Source: an uncultured Mycoplasmatota bacterium (lineage in GTDB: Bacteria; Bacillota_I; Bacilli_A; RF39; UBA660). From it: 64,000 nucleotides of DNA. A program made the translations under genes and the position numbers. Location: the NCBI GenBank assembly GCA_900548695.1, contig URLC01000002.1, positions 248,001 through 312,000 of the forward strand, in the 5' to 3' direction. Position 1 is the first letter of the stretch. Every line of letters begins with the position of its first letter. A model generated the notes under the pieces. The model made no database searches. It was not told the origin of the DNA and was given only the letters and a program-made list of their open reading frames with translations. This document shows positions 35,428 to 43,106 of this stretch, in pieces.

Positions 35428-36694
35428 TTTAAAGAATTTGGATTTAACAGCTTATACAGAGACTCTTAAAAATGGTTTAGAAGTTATTTTTGTTCCATTT
35501 GAAAATAAGACTAATTATTTTGTGAGTTATGTGACTAGATTCGGCTCTGAGATAACAGAGTTTACGCCAAGTGGAAGTAAAAAAGCAGTAAAAGTGCCCG
35601 ATGGGATTGCTCACTTTTTGGAACATAAAATGTTTGAGCAAGAAAATGGAGAAGATCCTTTTACTTATTTTTCAAGAAGTGGAACGGGTGCTAATGCATC
35701 TACTAGTTATAATAGTACACAATATATTTGTTATGGTACTAAAAACTTTTTAGATAATTTACGTTATTTGATTCAATATGTTAACCAGCCTTACTATACA
35801 GATGAAAATGTTGAAAAGGAAAAAGGAATTATTGCAGAAGAGTTGAAGATGTATGCAGATTTACCTGATGTACAGTTAGAAACAAGGTTGAGAGAAAATA
35901 TTTATCATGTTCATCCAAGAAGAGTTGATATTGGAGGAACAGAAGAAGAAATATATAAAATTACTAAAGAAGATTTATATTTATGTTATAACAATTTTTA
36001 TAGTCCTAATCATATGTTTTTACTTGTAGTTGGTAATTTTTTAATGGATGATGCTATGCAAGTTATTCATGAAGAGTTAGATAAAAAAGATAATGTACCT
36101 AACGCTAAAGTTAGTCCAATAAAGGAGAAAAATACAGTTAGAAAGAAACATGATAGTTTTACTTCTAGTATTCAAGTACCAAAGATTGGGCTAGGGTTAA
36201 AGATTGCAGTTAGTGAATTAGGGGAGTTTGATGATTTAGAACTCGACTTATATTTAACGATGTTTAGTACAATGTTGTTTGGTTCTTCATCTCTTTTTAG
36301 AGAAAGAGTTCGTAATCAAAAACTGTTAAATAATTTTTTTATTGACTGGGATAATATAGATGAGTATAAAACATTGATAATTTTGGCTTCTACTAATGAA
36401 CCAGATCAGCTTTTACAAGAGATACGTTTGGAACTTTCTAAACATGAACTCGATTATGATATGTTTCATAGAATGAAGAAAGTATGGATTGCAAATGAAG
36501 TTAAAATGGCCGATTATATTGACTCTACAGTTAATAATATCTATGATGATTTAATTCGTTATCATAAAGTTGTTCCTAATAAAGTAGATGTTATTCGCAA
36601 AATGAATATTAAGACATTGGAAAAGATAGTTCATTTGGTTGATTTTGATAATATTGCAGAAGTTATTATGTTACCACAAGCCAAAGAGAAATAG
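35414..36694 (+). CDS. ymfH: M16-family zinc peptidase YmfH
   Basis: 426 residues. The inverted zinc motif HFLEH appears as IAHFLEHKMFEQ (about 66-77), with the third ligand Glu in EKEKGIIAEELKMY further on, so this is the catalytic partner of YmfF. Start at 35414 is chosen because GAGGGTGA lies six bases upstream, inside the end of ymfF; a GTG at 35405 is inside that site. In Bacillus the order near spoIIIE is also ymfF-ymfH. Substrate unknown. Confidence 0.88.
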   Translation: MKKINLKNLDLTAYTETLKNGLEVIFVPFENKTNYFVSYVTRFGSEITEFTPSGSKKAVKVPDGIAHFLEHKMFEQENGEDPFTYFSRSGTGANASTSYNSTQYICYGTKNFLDNLRYLIQYVNQPYYTDENVEKEKGIIAEELKMYADLPDVQLETRLRENIYHVHPRRVDIGGTEEEIYKITKEDLYLCYNNFYSPNHMFLLVVGNFLMDDAMQVIHEELDKKDNVPNAKVSPIKEKNTVRKKHDSFTSSIQVPKIGLGLKIAVSELGEFDDLELDLYLTMFSTMLFGSSSLFRERVRNQKLLNNFFIDWDNIDEYKTLIILASTNEPDQLLQEIRLELSKHELDYDMFHRMKKVWIANEVKMADYIDSTVNNIYDDLIRYHKVVPNKVDVIRKMNIKTLEKIVHLVDFDNIAEVIMLPQAKEK

Positions 36695-36727
36695 GATTTA
36701 TTATTTAGATAATAAATCTTTTTATTT
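36695..36727 (+). terminator. Intrinsic terminator of ymfF-ymfH
   Basis: GATTTATTAT (36695-36704) and ATAATAAATC (36709-36718) around TTAG, then T-rich DNA. Confidence 0.85.
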
Positions 36728-36737
36728 GACACTTTGT

Positions 36738-36760
36738 AATGTACTGTTGTACATTTTTTT
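36738..36760 (+). promoter_or_regulatory. Second hairpin with T-tract; terminator or operator
   Basis: AATGTAC, loop TGTT, GTACATT, then seven T. It could be a back-up terminator for ymfH. It also lies within 20 bases of a TTGACA at 36726-36731 and could instead be an operator. I cannot decide from sequence. Confidence 0.5.
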
Positions 36761-36792
36761 AAAAAATAATATACAAATTATTGGCTTTATGA

Positions 36793-36847
36793 TATAATTA
36801 AAAGGTAAGAAGCGCTGGTATAGGCTTTGGTCTTTCTAGCGCTTTTT
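36793..36847 (+). promoter_or_regulatory. -10 box and structured leader of the zinc-ribbon microprotein
   Basis: An extended TATAAT at 36793-36798 is followed, almost from the expected transcript start, by AAGCGCT (36810-36816) pairing with AGCGCTT (36838-36844) across a 21-base loop, then TTT and G. This looks like an attenuator or a structured 5' leader. Confidence 0.5.
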
Positions 36848-36867
36848 GTTGTCGATAGGTGGTAATT

Positions 36868-37032
36868 ATGAAAAAAAGATGTAGTTTTTGTAAAAAAGAA
36901 ATAGGTTTTTTTGTTAAAGAATGCCCTTATTGTTATGAAACACAAGGAATTCCTAAATTAGTATGGAGTTTTATTATTTCTCTTTTGTTGATAGGATTAA
37001 TTGTGGGCATTTTTATAGGAATTAATAGTTAA
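36868..37032 (+). CDS. Zinc-ribbon membrane microprotein
   Basis: A 54-residue protein found by reading the gap. It begins MKKRCSFCKKEIGFFVKECPYC, a four-Cys CxxC...CxxC zinc-ribbon, followed by a single membrane helix (about 32-51). AGGTGG precedes the ATG at normal spacing and a hairpin terminator begins one base after the stop, so it looks like a real one-gene unit. Function unknown; many such microproteins act as membrane adaptors. Confidence 0.75.
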   Translation: MKKRCSFCKKEIGFFVKECPYCYETQGIPKLVWSFIISLLLIGLIVGIFIGINS

Positions 37033-37033
37033 T

Positions 37034-37054
37034 AATCGCTAATAGCGATTTTTT
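37034..37054 (+). terminator. Intrinsic terminator of the microprotein gene
   Basis: AATCGCT, loop AAT, AGCGATT, then T. Confidence 0.88.
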
Positions 37055-37059
37055 GTTTG

Positions 37060-37088
37060 TTGATTTTTAGGGGAAGTTTTGGTATAAT
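37060..37088 (+). promoter_or_regulatory. Promoter of the LysM-GH25 gene
   Basis: TTGATT at 37060-37065, a 17-base spacer and TATAAT at 37083-37088. Confidence 0.7.
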
Positions 37089-37113
37089 ACGCTACACATA
37101 GGTGGGGGTTATT

Positions 37114-38838
37114 ATGGGACAGAAATTAAAGATTAATAAAAAGAAAGTATCTTTATTATTAGCTGGTTTTATATTAACTGGTAGTATTGGTGGTACAGTA
37201 TACCACTTTATGAAAGAAGATAAAGATGAAGTTAAAGTAGAAAATGAGATTGGCCATGAAAATATTTTTCCAGGATTAAATCTTAGTGTAGATGATCAAG
37301 ATTTTGTAGTGTTAGATATTGGAAATCATGAAGATATAGGTACTTATTTTCAAGATATGAAGATGAAATATTGTAATAAAAATGATATTTCTTTAGGTGT
37401 TGTTGTTACAACTGATGCTAAAACAGAATCTGCTATTTATGATGATGTTGAATATGTCAAAGGGATTTTATCTAAATATCAAGTGGATTTTCCAGTTTAT
37501 TTGGATATTAATTCTCTAATGGAAGAAGATAGTTTGAATACTGAAATGAAGACAAAGATTGCGAAAGATTTCTTGGAAAAATGTGCTTCTAACGATATTT
37601 ATGTTGGAGTTTATGGAACAGATACTAATTTATGTAGATTTAAAAAATATTGTAATATTTCTTCTTATGATGCTTTTTTGGTCATGGATAGCGATAAAAT
37701 AAAGTATGATGGCACATATTATGTAGTTAAAGATTTAAAAGGAAATATTAGGGCTAGTGAAGATTTAGCTAAAATTATTAAGATGAATGGTAATAATAAT
37801 AGTGATAACTTTGTTCAAGATGGATCTTATGTTGTTAAGAAGGGGGATCAACTAATTGATATTGCTTTACAAAGTGGTATGAGTGAAAATGAATTATTAC
37901 GTTTTAATGATTTACGTAAAAAGGATATTTCTGAGGGAACAGTCATTCGTTTTCCAAGTTTAGTAGCACCAACTATTCCTAGTGGAGAGTTTAAAACATT
38001 AAATGAACCGTTAGTTGGGGCCGACTTATCTTATGCTCAAGGTAGTAATGTTGATTGGAATAAGATGAAAGAAAATTTTCAATTTCTTATTTTAAAGTGT
38101 TCTCAAGGAATGGAGTTAGATACTCATTTTGAAAATAATGTTAAAAACAGTAATTTATACGGTATTCCTATCGGAGCTTATTGCTATAACGCATATAATC
38201 TTACTAATACTATTTCCATTGATGATTTTAGAGTGCGTGAAGAAAAGCAAGCGGATTTTGTTTTAAATGCATTAAAAAATAAAAAGATTGATTATCCTGT
38301 TTATTTAGATGTTGAGTTACCTAGTGGAGGAAATTGGTCAGAATTTTATAATTCGGAGTATATTGAAGTAATGTTAAATACTTGGGAGATGAAGATGAAG
38401 CAGTCTGGTTATCTTCCTGGACTTTATTTTAATCAATCAGGACTTGAGTTCTTGCAATCTCAGGTAAATTATGATTTGTCTGAACGATTTGAATTATGGG
38501 TTGCTGGAGGTGATCAATATACTGGTGAAAGTAAAGATATTGAGTTTGATGATGTTGTTGTATCTTCTGTTTTAAGTGAGCGTCCTAATGTTGCGATAGC
38601 TCAAGCAACAGATAGTGCAGTTAATGCTGGTGCTGGTAATGGTAGAGGACATTTGGATATTAATTTTTCAAAGAAGGATTATACAGCGGAGATACCATTA
38701 GAAATACCAGAAGATGAAAAATTTGCTATCAAAGAGTTTGAACGTTATCCTATGACAGAAATTGGTGTTATGTCATTAGCAACACTAGGTATTGTTGGGG
38801 TAGGAATCGTACGTCATAAAGTAAAATCAAAAAAATAA
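37114..38838 (+). CDS. Surface protein with degenerate GH25, LysM and GH25 lysozyme domains
   Basis: 574 residues. An N-terminal hydrophobic anchor (about 9-28) is followed by a first domain (about 50-215) that looks like a decayed GH25 barrel (FPVYLDINSL without the catalytic Glu), a LysM module (about 237-283, SYVVKKGDQLIDIALQSG), and a full GH25 domain (about 303-520) with GADLSYAQG and YPVYLDVELP carrying the expected catalytic acids. A second hydrophobic segment lies near the C-terminus (about 550-568) before a basic tail. It should bind and cut peptidoglycan while anchored at both ends. GTG at 37102 is rejected for ATG at 37114 because AGGTGG separates them. Confidence 0.82.
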   Translation: MGQKLKINKKKVSLLLAGFILTGSIGGTVYHFMKEDKDEVKVENEIGHENIFPGLNLSVDDQDFVVLDIGNHEDIGTYFQDMKMKYCNKNDISLGVVVTTDAKTESAIYDDVEYVKGILSKYQVDFPVYLDINSLMEEDSLNTEMKTKIAKDFLEKCASNDIYVGVYGTDTNLCRFKKYCNISSYDAFLVMDSDKIKYDGTYYVVKDLKGNIRASEDLAKIIKMNGNNNSDNFVQDGSYVVKKGDQLIDIALQSGMSENELLRFNDLRKKDISEGTVIRFPSLVAPTIPSGEFKTLNEPLVGADLSYAQGSNVDWNKMKENFQFLILKCSQGMELDTHFENNVKNSNLYGIPIGAYCYNAYNLTNTISIDDFRVREEKQADFVLNALKNKKIDYPVYLDVELPSGGNWSEFYNSEYIEVMLNTWEMKMKQSGYLPGLYFNQSGLEFLQSQVNYDLSERFELWVAGGDQYTGESKDIEFDDVVVSSVLSERPNVAIAQATDSAVNAGAGNGRGHLDINFSKKDYTAEIPLEIPEDEKFAIKEFERYPMTEIGVMSLATLGIVGVGIVRHKVKSKK

Positions 38839-38859
38839 GCTTGATAATTCAAGCTTTTT
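38837..38859 (+). terminator. Intrinsic terminator of the LysM-GH25 gene
   Basis: AAGCTTGA (38837-38844), loop TAAT, TCAAGCTT (38849-38856), then T. It starts in the stop codon. Confidence 0.88.
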
Positions 38860-38900
38860 ATTTGTTTACTTTTTGTGATATGATAGTAATAGGGGATAGA

Positions 38901-39030
38901 ATGATTAATATCGTTGAAATCATTATAACTAATGGCGTTTTAGAAAAAAATAAGGCTATGAATACTATTTGAAGCTATAGAAAATAATAGTTTTAATAAG
39001 ATTGATGTAAGTAATGGGGTGATCTTTTGA
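38901..39030 (+). pseudogene. Frameshifted small ORF upstream of the HI0933 gene
   Basis: An ATG at 38901 with AGGGGA before it opens 23 codons (MINIVEIIITNGVLEKNKAMNTI) ending in TGA at 38970. The +1 frame then continues FEAIENNSFNKIDVSNGVIF to a TGA at 39028, which overlaps the TTG start of the next gene as TTGA. Joining the frames gives a coherent 43-residue peptide. Either the gene lost one base, or the shift is programmed, or the pairing is chance. The product is not recognised. A TATGAT extended -10 at 38879-38884 precedes it. Confidence 0.45.
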
Positions 39031-40268
39031 AAAAAGTAGCAGTTATTGGAGCAGGTCCTGCGGGTGTTATGTGTGCAATTCATGCAGTTAGTGATAATGT
39101 CCAGGTAGTGTTATTTGATAAAAATTTAAAGTTTGGTAAGAAGCTTTTAGCAACAGGAAATGGGAGATGTAATTATTGGAATAGTGATCAAAGTTTAGAA
39201 CATTATCATAGTAGTAATTCTGAACTTTTATCTAATATCATTACTTCGAATATTCAAAAAGAAGTTTTAAATTTTTTTGATAGATTGGGTATTGTTCCTA
39301 ATATTAAGGATGGATATTATTATCCTTATTCTAATCAATCTAGTAGTGTTAGAGATTTACTAGAAAGTTATGCCAAAAAGGTGGGTGTTGAATTTTCATT
39401 TGATACAGAAGTTTTGGATGTTTATAAGGAAGATTTAAAGTTTGCTGTTGTAACAAATGATGGCCGTGAGTATTTTGATTATTTAGTTATTGCTACTGGT
39501 TCTAAAGCTAGTCCTAAAACAGGCTCTACTGGTGATGGTTATTTTTTTGCTAAAAGGTTTGGTCATACTCTTGTGCCTATTTATCCAGCATTAGTACAAG
39601 TGATTACGAATGGTAATTTTTTAAAAGATTGGAAAGGGGTACGTGCTTTTTGCAGTGTTTCTTTGTATCAAGATGGAGAATTTATCAAAAAAGAATTTGG
39701 TGAAGTTCAATTAACTGATTATGGAGTCAGTGGTATTTGTGTGTTTAATTTAAGTCGATATATTTCTCGTGGTCTTCATGAAAATAAAAATTGTGTGTTG
39801 TCTTTTAACTTTTTACCATTCTTAGATGATAATGAAATTACTTCTTGGTTTTCTTTGAGAGAAAAAACATTGGGAGATTATTCTTTAGTGGAATTTTTAG
39901 AAGGAGTTCTACCATACAAATTATTATTAGTTATTTTAAAAAGATGTGGTATTTCTTTTCATAGTAGTTGGTATGATATAGATGAAAATCAGAAGAAAAA
40001 TCTTATTGATATGCTTACAAAGTTTTCTGTTGTTGCTTTAGATACTAAGGATTTTAATTTTGCACAAGTGTGTAGTGGAGGAGTTTCTCTTGATGATGTG
40101 AGTTCTTCTTTGGAATCCAAGAAGGTTAGTGGTTTATACTTTGTTGGTGAAGTGTTAGATGTTGATGGAGATTGTGGAGGATATAATTTAGGTTTTGCTT
40201 GGATGAGTGGTATTTTAGTAGGAAAGACGATTAGAGGTGATAGTTGTGATTCGAGTTCGACAAATTAA
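39027..40268 (+). CDS. HI0933/BaiN-family FAD-dependent oxidoreductase
   Basis: 413-residue flavoprotein. The N-terminal Rossmann FAD site is VAVIGAGPAGVMCAIHA, followed by KKLLATGNGRCNYWN and a C-terminal GGVSLDDVSS...FVGEVLDVDGDCGGYNLGFAW, the HI0933 family signature. Physiological substrates are mostly unknown; one relative, BaiN, reduces bile acids, but that cannot be inferred here. Start is TTG at 39027 with GGGGTGAT upstream and translational coupling to the preceding small ORF. It overlaps the next flavoprotein by 23 bases. Confidence 0.9.
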   Translation: MKKVAVIGAGPAGVMCAIHAVSDNVQVVLFDKNLKFGKKLLATGNGRCNYWNSDQSLEHYHSSNSELLSNIITSNIQKEVLNFFDRLGIVPNIKDGYYYPYSNQSSSVRDLLESYAKKVGVEFSFDTEVLDVYKEDLKFAVVTNDGREYFDYLVIATGSKASPKTGSTGDGYFFAKRFGHTLVPIYPALVQVITNGNFLKDWKGVRAFCSVSLYQDGEFIKKEFGEVQLTDYGVSGICVFNLSRYISRGLHENKNCVLSFNFLPFLDDNEITSWFSLREKTLGDYSLVEFLEGVLPYKLLLVILKRCGISFHSSWYDIDENQKKNLIDMLTKFSVVALDTKDFNFAQVCSGGVSLDDVSSSLESKKVSGLYFVGEVLDVDGDCGGYNLGFAWMSGILVGKTIRGDSCDSSSTN

Positions 40269-41826
40269 AGTTTTAATAGAAGATGATAATAGACTTAATG
40301 AAAAATTAGCAAAACTACTACATATTTCACCTTTTGACATTTTAGATAAAAAGATTCAAAAAAAATCCATAGATGCTAGAAAAAAGCCTAATCTTTATTA
40401 CGTTTATGAAGTTGATGTTTCTTTAAAGAATGAAGACAAAGTGTTAAAAAGATGTAGGTCTAAAGATGTGTTTAAAGCGCCAGATGAAAAATATTACTTT
40501 CCTAAAAGTGGTAGCTTAAAACTTTCCAGTCGACCAATTATCGTTGGGAGTGGTCCAGCTGGATTATTTTGTGCCTATTTTTTAGCAGAAAAGGGATTTA
40601 GGCCACTGATTATTGAACGTGGTGATATGATTGATGAAAGAGTAGAGAAAGTTCATAATTTTTTAGAAAAGGGTATTTTAGATTGTAATTCTAATATTCA
40701 GTTTGGTGAAGGAGGTGCCGGTACTTTTTCGGATGGTAAGCTTAATACTTTAATCAAAGATAAAGTGTTTAGACAGAAAAAGATATTTGAAATATTTGTT
40801 GAAAATGGGGCACCTTGTGAAATTTTATATGATAGTAAGCCACATATTGGAACAGATTTGTTACGCAATGTTGTTAAGAATATGCGTAATAAGATAATTA
40901 GTATGGGTGGAGAGTTTAGATTTAGAACTTGTCTTACCGATATTTTTTATCAGAAAAATAAATTAGTTGGAATAGAAGTTAATGAAAAAGAAAAGATAAA
41001 AACTGATATTTTGATATTAGCAATTGGTCATAGTGCAAGAGATACTTTTTCGATGCTTTATGATAAAAATATAGGTATGCAAGCTAAACCTTTTGCGGTA
41101 GGAGTTAGAATTATTCATCCTCAGGAATTGATTAATAGGAGTCAATATGGCGAATATTATTCTGAAAAATTAGGAGCGGCTAGTTATAAACTTACTTATA
41201 CAACAAGAAATAGACGAGGTGTGTATACTTTTTGCATGTGTCCTGGAGGTTATGTTGTTAATGCTTCTAGTGAAAAGGGAGGTACTGTTATTAATGGAAT
41301 GAGTGATTATAAAAGAGATAGTAATTCAGCTAATAGTGCAATTATTGTTACTGTTGGACCAAGAGATTTTGGAGATGGAGTATTTGCAGGAGTCTTGTTT
41401 CAACAAAATTTAGAAAGAATGACTTATGCTAAGGAAGATGGTCTTATTCCAGTCCAATTATATCAAGATTTTAAAAACAACAAGTTAACTAAAGAATTTG
41501 GGAGTTTTATGCCGGCTATTCAAGGTAAGTGGCAATTTGCTAATTTGAGAGAAGTGTTACCTTGTTACATTGTTGATTCATTGATTGAGGGAATTGATCA
41601 TTTTGATTATAAAATCAATGGCTTTGGAGGAAAAGATGCTGTTTTAGCTGGGGTTGAGACTAGGACATCATCGCCAATTAAGATTTTAAGGGATGAAACT
41701 TTACAAAGTAATATTTTAGGTTTATATCCCTGCGGTGAAGGTGCTGGTTATGCAGGAGGAATTACATCAGCTGCTGTTGATGGAGTAAAAGTTGCGGAAG
41801 AAATCATTAAAACTTATAAAGTTTAG
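40246..41826 (+). CDS. NAD(P)/FAD-dependent protein (COG2509 dehydrogenase-like)
   Basis: 526 residues. An N-terminal 85-residue domain (MIRVRQIKVLIEDD) precedes the FAD motif PIIVGSGPAGLFCAYFLAEKG, then NIQFGEGGAGTFSDGKLNTLIKD, and a C-terminal GLYPCGEGAGYAGGITSAAVDGVKVAE. This is the COG2509 uncharacterised FAD-dependent dehydrogenase pattern. The start is GTG at 40246: AGAGGTGA ends five bases before it, while a GTG at 40237 is inside that site. It is coupled to the HI0933 gene, so the two flavoproteins may act in one pathway. Confidence 0.85.
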   Translation: MIRVRQIKVLIEDDNRLNEKLAKLLHISPFDILDKKIQKKSIDARKKPNLYYVYEVDVSLKNEDKVLKRCRSKDVFKAPDEKYYFPKSGSLKLSSRPIIVGSGPAGLFCAYFLAEKGFRPLIIERGDMIDERVEKVHNFLEKGILDCNSNIQFGEGGAGTFSDGKLNTLIKDKVFRQKKIFEIFVENGAPCEILYDSKPHIGTDLLRNVVKNMRNKIISMGGEFRFRTCLTDIFYQKNKLVGIEVNEKEKIKTDILILAIGHSARDTFSMLYDKNIGMQAKPFAVGVRIIHPQELINRSQYGEYYSEKLGAASYKLTYTTRNRRGVYTFCMCPGGYVVNASSEKGGTVINGMSDYKRDSNSANSAIIVTVGPRDFGDGVFAGVLFQQNLERMTYAKEDGLIPVQLYQDFKNNKLTKEFGSFMPAIQGKWQFANLREVLPCYIVDSLIEGIDHFDYKINGFGGKDAVLAGVETRTSSPIKILRDETLQSNILGLYPCGEGAGYAGGITSAAVDGVKVAEEIIKTYKV

Positions 41827-42021
41827 GATGCTGATAAATTAGATTTTCTGGGAATTGAGAGGTATGAAAGATGTTTAATTAATCATCAGAAATTAGATGT
41901 TATTATGGGAGTATTACCTATTTTAAGAAATAAAGTTTTATATTTTTCTTGCAGCAGACAATTATATGATCAAAAGATAGTAGAACTTCTTACTTATTTT
42001 TATAAAAAGGCTTTTAAATAA
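41827..42021 (+). pseudogene. C-terminal remnant of an HD-domain protein gene
   Basis: Directly after the flavoprotein stop, in the same frame, 64 codons read DADKLDFLGIERYERCL, then HQKLDVIMGVLPILRNKVLYF and on to a TAA at 42019. DADKLDxLG is the typical second half of HD phosphohydrolase domains, but the first half with the H..HD residues is absent and there is no ribosome site or plausible start codon. It is most likely what remains of a deleted gene. Read-through of the TAG at 41824 would fuse it to the flavoprotein; I see nothing that supports this. Confidence 0.65.
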
Positions 42022-42109
42022 AATTTTTTATTTACGTAAACTAAGATTTTTTTTACTTTATCTTTTTACTTTTCATGTATAATAAGAATAGATAATAAGG
42101 AGGATGAGT

Positions 42110-43021
42110 ATGTACGTTCCTGATGATGATAATTATATTGTAGATGGTGAGAACTATGCTCCACCTAAACCAGTAGAAGATAGTAAAAGTAAGAAAAATC
42201 ATAATCCTTTCGTAAAGATGGTTATCATTATTCTTATTGCTTTAGCTTTAGGTATTTTGGTATATTTTATTAGTGATTTTATTTTTAATGGTAATAAGAA
42301 AGAAAAAAGTTTAGAAAATCATATCTCTACAACCCTTAGCGTTGATGATCCAGTGGTTAAAGAGGTTTATGAGAAAGTTACTTATGGTAGAAGTAGCGTT
42401 TCTTTAAATAAGTATTTAAAAGAACAATTTGTTTCTTTAAAGGATTTTAGTAATTATGAAAAGTTTTATTATGCTTTTTTTGGTTTAAAAGATAAGAATT
42501 TAAAAACTGATAAAGATAAGAAATATTTTATTTTAGATAGCGATGTTTCTGATTTGATGAGGGAATATTTTGGAGATGAAGTAACCTATTTAAAACAAGG
42601 AGTTTTAAATATTTCTTTGATGAAACCATTGACTGCTGGTAATTATTTGACTATTTCTTATAATAATAACAAGGAAAATTATGATGTTACAGTTAGTAGT
42701 TTTTCTCCTGATAAGCAACTTATTCCGGTTTATATGTCTACTTTAGAAAGTGCGGTTAAAGATAGCGATGGCACAATGACATTACAAGAGAGAGTTATTT
42801 ACATTGTTAGTAGTCAAGCTAATGGAATGGTTAGTTATAAAATCTATCGAGATTATAATCATACCATGCTTATTGATAGTAAAGATAATATTTCGCTTGA
42901 AGAATATCAAAAAGAACCTATTTCTATTGATAAATATATGATGCAAGCTAATGTTGTTACATATAAGATGAAAGAGAATAAAGGAAAGTATTATTTTTAT
43001 CAGAGTAAAATAGAAGAGTAG
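42110..43021 (+). CDS. Membrane-anchored protein of unknown function
   Basis: 303 residues: an acidic N-terminal 33 residues, one membrane helix (about 38-58) and a roughly 240-residue extracellular domain. The external part has alternating hydrophobic strands and no recognised motif. Start at 42110 is preferred because AAGGAGG ends right before an earlier ATG at 42104, leaving no spacing for it. An extended TATAAT is at 42078-42083. It is followed by a terminator and lepA; no functional link is visible. Confidence 0.65.
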   Translation: MYVPDDDNYIVDGENYAPPKPVEDSKSKKNHNPFVKMVIIILIALALGILVYFISDFIFNGNKKEKSLENHISTTLSVDDPVVKEVYEKVTYGRSSVSLNKYLKEQFVSLKDFSNYEKFYYAFFGLKDKNLKTDKDKKYFILDSDVSDLMREYFGDEVTYLKQGVLNISLMKPLTAGNYLTISYNNNKENYDVTVSSFSPDKQLIPVYMSTLESAVKDSDGTMTLQERVIYIVSSQANGMVSYKIYRDYNHTMLIDSKDNISLEEYQKEPISIDKYMMQANVVTYKMKENKGKYYFYQSKIEE

Positions 43022-43042
43022 CTACAGGTTTGTAGCTTTTTT
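43021..43042 (+). terminator. Intrinsic terminator
   Basis: GCTACA (43021-43026), loop GGTT, TGTAGC (43031-43036), then six T. It begins on the stop codon of the membrane protein. Confidence 0.88.
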
Positions 43043-43106
43043 CTATTTATAAAACGTGGTAAAAAGAAATTTTTTTTGATATAATAAAAGAACTGGAGGC
43101 AAGTTT

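Noticed and set aside
39027..40268. Bile-acid reductase BaiN
   Set aside because: HI0933-family similarity is too general and no bai operon genes are present.
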